From Haliclystus octoradiatus (Eukaryota; Cnidaria; Staurozoa; Stauromedusae; Haliclystidae): a stretch of 64,000 bases of DNA. The stretch is from contig OU744451.1 in NCBI GenBank assembly GCA_916610825.1, forward strand, positions 22,084,349 to 22,148,348, given 5' to 3'. Of the stretch, positions 1 to 13,179 are shown in pieces (the stretch's first letter is position 1; every line of letters begins with the position of its first letter). The notes under the pieces are model-generated. The model had not been told where the DNA came from. It saw only the letters and a program-made list of their open reading frames with translations, and made no database searches. The position numbers and the translations under genes are program-made.

Positions 1-1037
1 CTAGATTATTCTATACTTATATTAAGTTTTGGTAGACTCCTTACATTTTGCATTAGTTTCTATATAATAATAAAATAAGAAAGTGCTGTTTTCTATTTAT
101 TTAATTGTGCATTAGGAAAAAAACTTAATCGCCAATCTGTTGAGAGAACAAATGTAAACATTACTTGAAACAAAAAATTAGTAATGCAATTCAACGAGGT
201 AATGCAATGTACATACTAGATTCAGAATAGTACAATTCTGAATTAATTTAATGTCTTGTAGTTTTCAAAAAGATCACATTGCACTGGTCCTACAGGCATA
301 TTCCGATTTGAACCGCTCGTGATGATGATGATGATAAACTTTATTTAAATAAAATACTCGCATTCAACTACACTATCAGAGAATATTACACTTGCCGTCT
401 AGGGCATGTTTTATAGAATAACGAGATATTGTAAAATATAAATAGCAATTGATTAATTAAGTAATAAAAAGTATCAAAATAAATTAAAATAGTTTATACA
501 GTATATACAATTTATATATATATACTTTCATGTTCAATATGTCTTTACTCAAATAAAACCCTTTAAGGGGATTGGCGTAATCATTCGTGGAAATTAATCC
601 CGAATTGAACTAAAAGCTGTACGACTACTTCTACTAAAAGTTCACCACATGTCTAATTTCAAGAACACATCAACTTAGTTTAAACCCTATTATTGTCCTC
701 TGTTATTCAAATTAACCAAACATCGCGGGTGACTCACTGCTAGCATACTTATAAACATTCAGTAAAAGATCTAGCAAAAATCATGAAACCTTCGCAATTT
801 TTTGAGGCTTTCAATAATAATCTGTCGAGCCTGAGATGACCTGCAAGTCAAATGACAATTTTCTCGCGAGACCCGTTAGTATGGCTTTCCATTAGATGTC
901 ATGGTTTTTCTGGGGCAATCATTCCTTATAAACGACGACTAATAAAGCTGATGACTTGTGAATGAATACTAGCTAATATATTATGGCAAAGGCAGCAATC
1001 CCAACAATAAAAAATTGAATAACCATAGGATTATTTC
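1..1037. other. Intergenic, no gene recognised
   Basis: This AT-rich stretch has no ORF of note on either strand. The only recognisable piece is a short LINE-like tail near 318-405, listed separately. The duplicated 5' flank of gene A starts at about 1038. Confidence 0.5.
318..405 (-). mobile_element. Possible 3' tail of a non-LTR retrotransposon
   Basis: On the - strand the stretch reads as a short 3' UTR-like sequence with an AATAAAGTTTATC motif followed by four to five ATC repeats. CR1/L2-type LINE copies in many animals end in this way. No coding part is attached, so this is a tail-only (5'-truncated) copy at best. Confidence 0.4.
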
Positions 1038-2264
1038 CAACTTAGCTGTAAACGAATTCCAATTCATGTTAAATGCCTTGCTGTTTTGTTTATGCAAATG
1101 GCGTACGCATGTGGCTAGACTCATACCCGCTAGCTGTTAAATATTATTTTAAAAAAACCAAAAGGATTATTTTGAAATATCATCATTCTTGTGGCTACTG
1201 AGACCATTTGTTTAGCAATTCTATGGGAGATTCAATAGAGTTTTATACAGTAAGACCTGCTTAGATCATCATAATTATCACACTTCATTACTTTTTACAG
1301 TATATAAATGTGCCCATGTCGTTGATTGATGGAATTTATACGGTATTTGCTTATTGTTGAGCCCAACTTCAAAAATTCAGAATACACAAACGTACAGCAG
1401 AATTTTCTGTTCTATTAATATAATTTTTAGCGAAATTTATCGCACCACGACACATATTCATCGTACTTAAGAATATATAAATATTGTTGTTATCATATAC
1501 TTTATTGCTCTATATTCCTTTAGAGTTCATTTATAAGTTATAGCTATAAGAGACAAGTCCTTGTAATCCAAGATATATTTATTTTTCATATACTATAAGC
1601 GTAAACACGGTTATAGGTGATCTCATGTATCTCCTGTGATGAAATTTTCGTAGATCTACGATTATAGCTATATAAAAGCGATGACCTGCAATAAATATAT
1701 TTTGACAGCATCGCTTGCATCGATCGAATACTTATATATATATATAGGTATATATGGTAGTCCAATGATATGAATTGCAGTGGTACGTATAATATCGAAC
1801 TATCCCGGGATGGAAATCACTGGAGAAATCAGACAGAAGCAGCTGCTGTATATTTCATATTGTAGTAGCTAGATTTGGGCAGAGAATTAAAAACAATAAG
1901 CAAGAGTAAAGCAAGTGTGTGAATCATTTTAATTAATAAAGAGAACGTGCATTATAATGCATCACAAAAGATTAGCTACAGTAAAATATTATTGAATGGC
2001 ACCGAACAACACTAATGAATTTGAAACTGTTTTACTAATATAGCCACCTGTGTTGGCATGGAACCAAATGTGTTTGACGCTATAGATGGATTCTGCAAGA
2101 ACTGATATCTCAGTAATAATTTGTTTTATCGTTCATATTAACATATTCACTGCAAAGAATAATTGTGAATCTCTTTGTTGTGTATATATTATTGAGTTTT
2201 AAAGGCATTTACTGACTTTATAAACAACGTTTTTAGTAACAATAGCAAAAAAAGAGAAAAAATT
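1038..2264 (+). repeat. Duplicated 5' flank of gene A
   Basis: The segment aligns with 35341-36571 upstream of gene C: both carry the same block of about 60 bp with GCAAATGGCGTACGCATG, at 1094 and 35395. Closer to the gene it also aligns with the B upstream region. The last 240 bp hold a block conserved in A, B and C with a short upstream ORF and an acceptor-like TAG just before the start codon, so the 5' UTR or promoter probably lies here. I see no clear TATA box. Confidence 0.65.
2058..2105 (+). other. Conserved upstream ORF, gene A (15 codons)
   Basis: An ATG in GTGTTGGCATGG opens a 15-codon frame upstream of gene A. The same ATG and frame occur upstream of B (18574) and C (36359). The first 15 residues fit the pattern M-E/D-x-x-VF-D/E-x-I-x-x-FC-x-N, but the stops lie at different points. 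It could be a regulatory uORF in the 5' UTR or simply a conserved leader segment. Translation cannot be shown from sequence. Confidence 0.35.
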
Positions 2265-5200
2265 ATGATGCTAAATATGATATATATTATATTGATATTT
2301 GCAACGTATGGGATTACTAATGTGGAACTTTCAGTGTGTGATATACGCTATGAATATCGATTACTACCAACTCATCGTTGCTCTGTTGAAACATGTCAGC
2401 AACCTTTACATATTGGTTATCTGGATTATCCACCTTATGTATATTATAAGGAAAATCAAACAAAACCTGTTGGACTGTTAGTAGGTAAGATAAAATACAT
2501 TACATGTCAATGTATGTGGTGATATGATTTATAACGGACAGTTGTTGTGATTTATGGTGCACACAGGAAAATAATACTTTAAAAAAGCAAAAAAATGGCA
2601 AAAAATTTGCTGTTTAAGCATTAACTTGAGCTGAAGCCTCTGCTTTCTTCGACATTTGTTTAGATATGATATGAATAGCTGTGCTGCTGAATGAACTTGT
2701 TAGACGTCATTGAGATTTTTATTCCACAAACGATTGTAAATAAAGTATAACGTTCCTGTTGGTTTGGAAATGAATTCTATATTTTTAGAATTTTATCTCG
2801 CAGTGCATATCGAGATTTTTCACAGGTTCATAATGATACCCTCCAGAATTATTTAAAGAAAAAGATTTCTATAGCTGGTGGTGTATTTTAAAAAGGTCAT
2901 GACCCTGCAATGTATTGCTATGCAATACCAACAGGACCAATGTGAAAAAGCTCTATAGTTTCTTTAATTTCTTGACAAAATTAAGACGCTGTTGCATATT
3001 TCAGTATAAATTATATCAATTTAAAATGAAAATTTCTATCGGAAAATATTTTCGCAATAAATTGACCCTATACTATTGTTTTTGTCTGAAGTGACACTTT
3101 TTGTAAACTCTGCTGGTCTCACTCTATATTTTAACCTGTCCATGTTTACGCATGCATATTAATCACATACTCAAAAGTCTGTCTTTTTGACCTGATATAT
3201 CACATTTTCATCAAAAGATATTTTGAGTATTATTGAAAATGAATGGTTTTCACTTTAATTCTTATGTCAAAACTGTCTTTTTGGGATACATAAATTTACT
3301 GACCATAGCTCTGTCAATTTCTTCTATAGTAATTATCGAACAAAAGAAATATTCTCACATGTCTCATTTGTTAAAATGTGAAGAAGAAGAAAAACGGATT
3401 ATCTAAACTGCTATCTAAAATCTAACATTCAGGATAACATTGATCTTACTATTAATTTGATAGCTATATAGTGTTCAGTGGTTAGTTTCTACATTAAGTT
3501 AATTTTATGATATTCTTAATTTTACAATAATTAATTTGGTCGTCGCATTATTCCTTATATTAATCAGTCTGTTCAATATGCTATTGTTTTAACTTTCCCA
3601 TCAATGATATCTTGGAAGATTAGAAATGGCATATGGTTAAAAAGAGATAATTTATTTTTTGAAACTCTTGAGACGAAACCTTTAGCTGCACTATATCTTG
3701 ATGATTAACATAGCCGTTACATCTATTACGCAGAAGGCGCACCTCTTAACTGATCTTTACGGGTTTTGCAAGGATCTATAGCACCAATCATTTCATCACA
3801 GTGAAATGAAAATAAAGTATTATGAAAAACTACCTACGAGAACTAATCACAGGTCTTCTGTTAAAGTTTTCTAGCTCATATTGAAACTCAAAATTTATAA
3901 TTTTTATTTGCAATTATTTTCAGAATTAATTTTTGATCTGAGCCCGTCTATAATTGAAGATCTGCGATACAATAAGAAATAATGGTACTGCAGAATATTT
4001 CAGTTTAAGATTTATATAATATAAAACTGAACTAAGAAACTGGAAGATATTTGTAATGCATATACAAAGGAATCAGATTCAAAATTTATTTTAAAAATCG
4101 GTATATAAGTTGAATTTATACGCTTCTACAGATATATGATAGAATTTTAGAATTTGGATATTTCCTGGAAGCAGATTTTAATTGTTCAAGATAGCAAACA
4201 AATCAGAAATTAAAAAAATGGTTTTATTGGTTTAGCATTTAAGTGATAAGATTTTTATTATGCTTCAAGTAACATAAATACATTCATGCCATGTTTATTT
4301 TGAGCTTACCATTCCTATTATAGTAACTTTCCAAAATGTCGGTTGCTTTTTCTTTACATGATGTAACTGTATGAACTTCTTTGTCCGAAATTATCCATTA
4401 AAACTAATTAGATCTGTTGTCATTCAGAAATATATATCTTGTCAAAATTAATTCGACGTGTTGATGACAATTTTGGAGTACAAGACAATTTTACAAATTT
4501 TTATGACTAATCAGCAAGAGAGTTCCTCTTTACTCTCCACATTCAAATGAGTTTTTGAAATCTTCAGGTTTTTAAAACTGCCAATGAGCCTAGTACTGCA
4601 ACTACCATACACCGCACATCCGTAATAAATGTCTTGTAGAGCGATAATGTTGAAACGCAATAGACGACATTTGAAGACGAGGATATTACTTTCAATTTTT
4701 TGCGCATGGATAGCTTTGTTGCATTTAGAGATGGACGAATCAATATGTTTTTAAAAGTTAATTATTTTTCAATTGAAATTCCTTGATATTTAAAACTATA
4801 AAATTTCTTCATTGATTTTTCGTTGACTTTTATTGTTAATTGTGTTGTCTCTCCTACGTATAGGTTTGGTTGGTTTCCAATAAGCATGCATTGCGTTTTA
4901 ATCAAAATTTTATGAAAGTGTTGTTATAGCATTTCGTTATTCGTTAATAGAAGTGAATTCATGTTGCAGCTTGTTTTATTATACTGTAGGGTGAGCTCGC
5001 TATAACATAAAGTAAGGTATAGGTGTCATACATATTGACTGTAAAATGATTTGTGACAGTTGAGACGCATAAATGAAGACTTATTGTGCAAATCATCTCA
5101 GAGTTGTCTAAGGCATCATAAAAAAATCATTGAAGTCGGGAACACTGAATATGGTGCAAAGTTATTTTCTGAACCCTGATTGAAAGTGATTATAAACAGA

Positions 5201-8200
5201 TTGGATATATTTAAAACATGATAAATGTCATCAAACACACGGCCTGTTCAACGATTTTTGAAATGACTGCAAATATGGGCAATAATTAATACTTTCATGT
5301 TACTTACTAACCTTTAACGTTTTGATTTATGTAAGGCAATCATTTTGGTAACTTTGAGCCTATTTGAAAACTTTTCTGACAGAAGAGACATTTCAAAATG
5401 TCACCTAGGCCAGGTGCAATTTCTAAGGCATCGGATTTTCAACAATTATTTTTTATGTTGTCTCTCCAGGTGACGTTTATGATGTCCGTCTGGTATAAAG
5501 TATGAAAATTCAAGGTTTCATTATTTCGGATGTTCAAGAAATCAAGAAAGTTTTCTTGTGCATAAATAAGAATTAATTATTCGAAGAACTAAATATAACT
5601 TCTAGCAATGATTGTAAATATTTCTAATTATAGGAAAACGTTTTCTTTGTTAAATAAGAAAAAAATTCCAGTCTAGTGTTTCGAATTAACTGTACTTGTG
5701 TAATAATTTGTAATTATTCTTTGTTTATTTGTGTGTTTCAACAGGCATGCTAGAAGAGGGTTTAGCACTCTGTTGCCAAGGGTGTGAAACCAAAGTTACA
5801 TATACACGAGTAACTGATATGAGCCAAATGATTAATCATAATTTTTCAATTTACATGCCAAACTCGATGCCTGAAGAATTGATATATAATTCCAAGTTAT
5901 TGCTCAATTATCCATTTGTTGGTTTTATTAAGCATTTGAAAGTGGTTTATGCTTCCATTGCAACTGAATCACAAGCCCAAAGACAATTTTCCTTTATATC
6001 GAAGCGAATTAGAAATTTATGGCCTCTTTTTGGAATTGTTGGCCTGACAACACTGATGGCTGGCATTTTGATTTGGTTAACCGTAAGTTATCAGATCTCC
6101 ATACCTGTATAGTATATATTAATCGGACACGAAGAGAACTCCTGCTTACTCATGCTATGCTAGCCTCCGAAGAAAATCAAAAAATGTTTTCGAGCAAAGC
6201 AATATAGATTTCGCAAATCGAATACTCTGATTGCGTTATGACAGCACCGCGGGTCAAAAACAAGGAAACAATCAAATAACAGATCATCCATCTAGTCATC
6301 AGTTTTAGCCAAAGGTTTTGTAAATCGTACCATCAGAGCAGGGGATATATTCAAACAAAATTATTATAAATGTTTTATTTCTATTTGTTGAAACAGAAAA
6401 AAGATCTTTTCCATCGCATTCTGTTGTGCATCCCGTCACAAAAAAAAACAAGGAGTTTTCCCAATTTGATTATAACAGCAACGATTTCGCTATTTACGTT
6501 TCGCAATGATGCTTCGTTGGAGTTTGTTAGAAATATATCAAATTTTGTTAGTTTCCTCGCAGTCATTAGACTTCAAGTCAGATCTTGAGGTTGCTTTTTT
6601 TTCCGTTGGTATCTGGATTAAAAGCACTTACTGAACCATATCGACGTTTTACTACTGGTATATTTTAGACGTGCATTTAACCTATTATATCGGAAATCGA
6701 AACAGAATAATTAGTCTTTAAATCGTTGACATAGTATGCTACATGACGAATGGACATATAATTAGAATTTTTAACTTGGATGAGGTTTAAATATATCATT
6801 CAAATGTATTCAGTAAAATATTTGTATAGAAGTCTCAATTCATTATAGAAGTTAGAGTAAAATTAAGTCTTCGCAAAACAACCAAGCAGCCCTAGTAAAC
6901 AATCGCTAATTTTTATAGTCTATTCTAAATTAGATTTCCAATTGTATTTTGCCATTTATAGGTATGAGCTTGCTGAATCATAATGAATTGTACTATGATC
7001 TATAGATACATTATTTGTGAATAATTTTTTCAGGATACATGGTTTAACATCACAGAATTCCCACGTCGTTTCATGTACGGGTTTGGTGAAGGTTGTTGGT
7101 GGGCATTTATTTCAATGACAACGGTTGGGTAAGAAGAATAACTAACCTAACTGTTACAAATTGTAATAGTTCTCGGAGAAGACGTTACTGAATAATAAGA
7201 TGTTTCGTATATCAGGTTATACTGCTCAAAAAAATTGCTCAGGTGGTTGCTATTCTTTTAAACATTTTAACTAAATTTTTTGATGATCTTTGGTAAGGTA
7301 GCTTTGATATTGATAAATTATCTAAACCAATGTTTTACAAAGATAGGTCGCATTGGCCAAAGGAACATTTGCTTTTTCAATATAAGTAGGATTGAATAAT
7401 TTCATTATTATCGACACTCTGAGGGTTGATGATTATTTAATCAATGCCCCAATAGTTAATCAACCTACGTTATTGTCGAACAACTAGACGAAAGATTGTA
7501 TTTCCCTAATGTTGTTGAAAATATAAAATAATTTGACCATACCATCAGCTCTTCGCCAAAAACTTCAAGAACAATAGAATATTAACATGTTGGTTGACAT
7601 TTTCGAAGGTCCTAAAAATCCACTCGTGGCTTAATAAACAGAAGTAAGTACTCCCGTATTATAGCAATCCTGATATTTGTATTGTTTTCTCATTTAAAGG
7701 TATGGTGATCGTACACCACGATCTTTTCCAGCCCGGTTGTTTGCTGTCTTCTGGATTGCATTCGGAATAACATGCTCAAGTATTATGACAGCATCTTTAT
7801 CATCTATTATAACAACTGTTGCTACGCATGAGAATACAAAAATGGGAGGAAAAACAGTAAGTTTGTTGCTGTCAAATTAACCATAGCAAAATCTCATTGC
7901 ATCACTAATTAAAAGTGTTGCAGAAATATATGCTGTATATATGTTGGCTTCTACTTGCAGATATGTACTTTTTTGGATAATTCGTTGGAAGTCGGAGTAG
8001 TGTATCAAAATGGAGGGGAAATTCTAGGTAAAAATGAATTTGATCTTATTCAAATGTGCGAGAGGCACAAGGAATATATAAGGAAATAAGCATCGTTTGC
8101 AATCTATAGTTTAAAAAATCTAACATCATATAAATATGTTTACAATCTTACCTTCGCAAAATGATCCTCTGAATCATTACAAAATTTCACGTCATGCATA

Positions 8201-11200
8201 TCAAACTCTAGACTTTGTCTTATTCAAAGACCAACAATATCTAATGAACGCATTTAAACTATACTGCTGTGTGGAATAGTTGTTTCTATAAATAATTGTA
8301 TCAGACTTATATCTGTTTTGTTCTAAGGCAAATCAATAGGGAAACAATGACTTTTTATCATCTATAACATGTTAAGACACATTCCGTGGAAGTTTAATGA
8401 GTTTTTGTATTTATAAATTATCTCGAAATAAATAAATTAATTAATAAATTATAAATAAATAAATTATCTCGAAGTTGAAACAGTTTCTATTGACATGAAG
8501 AATTTTTTTAAGGGTGGTACTAAGAAGAGGATTTGCATGAGGTATATTGGCGAATTGACACCTTTGAGTGAATTCAATATTGACTATTGTTCTCTACTGT
8601 TCTAATGTGGTGCACGTTTATATGAGGTAGCCAGACTGGTGCTCCTGGGTGGTATCTCAATTGATCTCAGGCAAACTAAATCGATAACCGACTGGGTATT
8701 ATTTCTTCCTATTTTCAGTATATCTGCCCTTTCAGTTAATGTGTAATTTTACTTTGATTCGGTTGTCAATATGAGCATAATACTCGTTGGAATTGTTCAC
8801 AAACTTGAAATGTATTAACATGAATTCAAAAGCAGCTTCTGATTCGTTAGTTTGATTGAAAAATTTTCAAATTTTGAAATGAATTTGATAAGAATTTGGA
8901 ATAGATGATCAAGTTTCTATACAAATAACATTCGATCGCGTTGTCTCCCGAGATAGAAAAACTGATACAAAGCATCATCATCATGTCTTGACAGCTCCCT
9001 AATTAAGTGGTTCAACGCCGGATAGACCTCCTTGCGAAGGAAGGCAGTGCTTTCAAATTTGATAATCTAAAGATCAGTACAAAATATATTCAAAGTATGC
9101 AACAAGGAAGTAACATTATAGCTTATTGCTTGTATTTAATTCAAACTAGTAGATAAGCAGATGATTATTTACCATAAACAATTAAACATCCATGGCACAC
9201 AAATTTGAATTAGAAATTTGTTATGTGTCTCAATAGCAAACACACGACAATTGAAAGATTATACCGAGAATATGTTTTTAAACTATTTTGAAGTAATCTA
9301 TTGTCTACTTTTTTCCAGGATATGGTAACATTGAGAAGATAGCAAGTGCTCTACATAACAAAGAATGCTCAGGTAGTTTTTATTATTAAAGTACATATTG
9401 TTAAACGAGATTTTCGAATGCTTTTCTAGAGATTAGAGTAGCTAACTCCCCCGTGTTTGGATCACACAAGCCAAACAACTTGGACATCATATGAACCAAA
9501 AACACCCGAAAATTTCCAAATAATTGTTATTAAAAGTTTGAATTAAGTTATCAATGTTGATGATATAAAAATTTCAGAATACTATTATGCAAGGCATACT
9601 TATTCTTACAGTCATTTTGTTTGGGTACAGTGGTTATTCTATGACAACAAAAAACCCCTACAAAACGCGAAAGCTTGAAAAACAGCATAAATTTGAAATT
9701 AGACACATCAAGACCATATAGAGTTCGAACAATCGGAAATGATCTTGTGTCATCGAAATTATGACTTTGGGCTTCTGATTGGAAGAAAGGCAATTTATGA
9801 CGGTGCCGTGAAGATTTATAGGAGAAAAGCGATGTTAAAATCGTTACAAAACAGTAAAAGTCTGTCTCCTTTCAAAAAAGGGGCTACTGCAAGAAAGCCT
9901 TGTGCTTGGGTTCTATGCTAGAAACATTTTGGATGTTTGGAGACTTGAAAATAAAAAATAATGCTAATAATCGACGAACAAGTCCTTCATTTTCCGATGG
10001 TTTCTCATGTTATCCAACATCGCGCGTGTTGGTATGAAATGTCATAAATGTTTTTGAAATACAGTGCAATTATTATTCCACCATTAATGGAACTATGTTT
10101 GAATAAGTCTATTGTTACTAATTTCATAGGTGTTGCCATGGAAAGTCAGATGCTTCTATACTATTGGGACACACTCAGAAATACCAGTAACTTGGAGATT
10201 ATTGATATCATTGATGCACCTGACCGTTCAATTGGCATTGTATTCTTTGGATATGATCGAAACCAAACAAACTCCTGGGCAGAGTATCTCACTAGCTTTT
10301 ACAACTTTAATCGTGATCACAAAGACACATTACTTGCAAATGGAAGAAAAAATATCAAGCCTGCTGTAAGAATAATGCAATGCAATATTTTTAAATACCT
10401 CTATATAGATGGATTGACTAGTAGCCATTTCTTCTAAAATTGTTACTTTGGTTCTTTGATTTCTCAATTGCCACAGACTTGTAACTCAAAACTACAACAA
10501 TTATGTAGACCTTCCAAAATATGGGGAACATCTTTGTTTGTAGTTCTTCAGGAGTGGAAAATTATACAATAATATATATCTTGCTGTTATTTTGAAATTC
10601 CCGAAGGATGTTTGCAAATTCTTGCAAGAAATTCAAATTGAAAACCAGGCGAATTATCGAATTCCGATATATAATTTATTATGCAGATGCCTTTCATACG
10701 ATATGAATGTGTTTTACGCTAGTTTTCGTATTATCGGCAGTTTATTAATGTGTCGATTTTTCTGAGGTGGTCTTCCAATTACAGAATAACGATACAGAAT
10801 TACCCATCGTTAATAAGCTATAATAACCCATAAGCTATCAGATATCAGAGGATATTGCACTTCTCGATACTTAAGGTAAGTATGATAAGAACTTAAGATC
10901 TTGCCAAATGATTTTCTATTTCGCCAACATTCGTGGAATTAAATATTTTCATCAGCATCTTCGGAATAGTCAGATTGATTTTCTATTTCGCCAGCATTAA
11001 TAGGATTTGCTTGAATTCATTTTCCTCAACAGTGGTTGATGTTTCGAGGGCTGATGACTAGTCAATCAAGCATGCCAATCCTGACTCAAGATACATCAAC
11101 GTTGAACAATCAGAGGAAGGCTCATATTTCTCAAAACAAGCCATTTTGCAACTTTTCTTCGAAAACAGTAGAATTCAACCAATTCTTAGCAATAGTGTCA

Positions 11201-12261
11201 ACATTTTTCAAAGTCTTCAAAATACCAAAAAGAAAATTTCAATATCAGCAAAAAATATCCTGAAAATGAGGATGGCAAAATTGAAAGTCCCTTGGTACGA
11301 GGCTTTATGCTAGAATCCAGCATTTGTACTTTCTCACACACTTGATATATATTTGCTTCAATTATGTATATAATCTTTGCTTGTATATTTGCCAGTGGCG
11401 ATATACTACACATGTAAGACTATGGTCGATGTGAGGGAGATATAAACGACACAGTAATTGATTCAAGTAAATATCTTTTCACTGGTCTCTCGACGAACTC
11501 TAAACGAGAGTCTAGCACACGACTTCAAACTCTGTTTTTATACAATAATAATCACCACTGACCTGCGATCCCGCAGTCAGCTGGCAGACTTTACAAGTTT
11601 ACATTACATCATAAATTACATCACGGCTATGATCACAGGAAGGGACAACACGCAATATATCTAAACATAAATTACACAATACAGTTAAAATGCAAAATTA
11701 TTATTTTCGATTCAAATTCCTTTTTACTGGCCCTAAGTAAACATTTTGTCCAGCTATTTAGCTCAAATTAATTGAAAATAATCAGATTAGGCTTAATAAT
11801 TAATTCATCACCCAAAGCCCCTATAATTGTATTGGGGATTTGTCAGCTAATCATATCGAGCAACAATGTTATTGGAATGGTAAGGCTCATTGTAGTGAGC
11901 AATATTAAAATGACAATTGATTACACTTTGTCATATTAATTGTTATAGTTAACAAGCTAATTTATTAGAAGTCTGATTTATTATGATATGTAAATGAAAT
12001 GTTTGTCTTATTGTATAGCTGCAATTCAATTTGCTTAACCAAGATGAATCAAACTCGGGAATATTTGATAAACCATCTGGCCATTTTGCAGACATTATTA
12101 TTTATATGCTATATATGTTAATTGGTCTTGTTGCTTTTGGTTTCATTGTTGATGCTATCCTACGACTGAAGGAACATGTGAAAGATGCAAATGAGAAGAA
12201 ACTTGTCACAGAAAGTGCATCTGATGCAATGAAATCATCACAATTTAACGGTAAACAGTAA
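2265..12261 (+). CDS. Gene A: iGluR-like receptor channel with K+ selectivity filter, intact
   Basis: Eight exons: 2265-2484, 5745-6082, 7034-7128, 7700-7856, 7961-8027, 9319-9372, 10130-10365 and 12019-12261. All junctions are GT-AG and the joined frame is open for 469 aa. Residues 1-22 form a signal peptide. Cysteines at 25, 39, 44, 83, 84 and 87 follow. Residues 48-61 (LHIGYLDYPPYVYY) resemble the first S1 strand of glutamate receptors. TM1 is 165-186. The pore loop ends in TVGYGD (216-221), the potassium-channel signature, and the next helix (230-258) contains TASLSS, like the iGluR SYTANLAAF gate. S2 spans about 271-389 with VAMES at 312-316, matching the iGluR LLEST site, so Glu315 may contact ligand. 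A last TM lies at 414-436. There is no amino-terminal domain and no voltage sensor. A ligand-gated K+ channel of the plasma membrane is the likely role. The ligand is unknown, because S1 has MPEE (115-118) where the usual arginine would be. Confidence 0.85.
4560..4915 (-). mobile_element. Degenerate LINE reverse-transcriptase remnant in gene A intron 1
   Basis: Translated on the - strand, the stretch reads as the post-catalytic part of a LINE RT: a K-x-Q-C-M-L-I-G-N segment, then a YQGIS (KYLGI-like) segment, then a thumb-like LYKTFI stretch, with stops and frame breaks. It is a dead fragment. A further, older RT scrap at about 5320-5480 is shared with gene C intron 1. Confidence 0.5.
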
Positions 12262-12517
12262 TGTCGACAGTTCCATAATTGTCATATCTTCGTATGTTGA
12301 TAGAATATATGATAGAAGAGAATTGATATGGAACGCTTCGTTATCTTTCGTTCGAATCAGGTAGTAGTAGTATAGACAGTCACATAATAGAAATGTGCAG
12401 TCCCTCTTACGCCTTACATATTTGCTACACAAAGAACGCCACAAACACGGTCAGACATAGCTGGCAAAGAAACTATTAAGTAACACAATTCACGACATAA
12501 AACATTATGAAAAGATA
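12262..12517 (+). other. Gene A 3' flank, probable 3' UTR
   Basis: The sequence after the stop is shared with the 3' flank of gene C: the NGKQ-stop codons, then GTCGACAGT and GTTGATAGAA. It is interrupted at about 12.5 kb by a LINE fragment. I see no AATAAA in this part. Confidence 0.5.
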
Positions 12518-12985
12518 CTACTCTCCCATAGCCCCGTTGAAGCATCTCCTTCGGTTGTCATGCAGCGGTTGAGGGGCATACGTCGTTGATCTTTCGATGT
12601 GACCTAAAAAAGACATCTGACGTTGGTGAGCAATAGCAGAGGCAGAAGGGGAAAGTTTTCTAAGTTTAGCAGTAGACAGTAAGTTGGGCCAATGTACTCC
12701 TAAAGCATGCCGAAGTATGGCGTCATAAGCTGAGTCAAGTCGGGTCAATAGTGAGGTTGATAGAACAGACGTTTCAGATGCATATAATAGAACAGGTTCT
12801 ATCGTGTGTCTGAACAGTCTTAACTTAACGTCAGTGCTGACACCGGACGCCCAGAATTTATTCAGACCTCTAATTGCTGCCCAATCCTGGCCTCTACGTT
12901 ATGTTAAATCATCTGTAGAAGATGGAAGTACAGAACCTTGGTACTTGAGCGAATCTACACGTTCTATGTCACCATTTGAATCACG
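12518..12985 (-). pseudogene. LINE reverse-transcriptase C-terminal fragment (degenerate)
   Basis: On the - strand the conceptual product runs from a VDSLKYQGSVLPSS segment (the KYLGS motif after the RT palm) through VKLRLFRHTIEPVLLYASET to LDSAYDAILRHALGVHW and a QMSFLGHIER motif. This order is typical of the thumb and C-terminal region of RTE/Nimb-like LINEs that animal annotations often call endonuclease-reverse transcriptase. At least one in-frame TAA breaks it, and no endonuclease or catalytic palm is present. It sits 250 bp downstream of gene A. Confidence 0.7.
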
Positions 12986-13179
12986 TGTATAATATAATTA
13001 AATTGAAAATTTACAAAATAATCAAAATGCAATCTAATTGACATTAAAGTGGGAGTAACCCCGAGACCATCTTTACATATGTAGTATAATTAAACGTGAA
13101 AAACAATGTGTTAAATTTTTTTCGATCGGGAAATTATTTCTTTGTGAATAGTGCCTCAAAAGTAGAACTATTTAAGTCC

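Noticed and set aside
2265-2522. Exon 1 ORF read as a secreted 85-aa peptide
   Set aside because: The frame past 2484 crosses a GTAAGA donor conserved in A, B and C, and residues after it are not conserved; it is the first exon of the channel gene.
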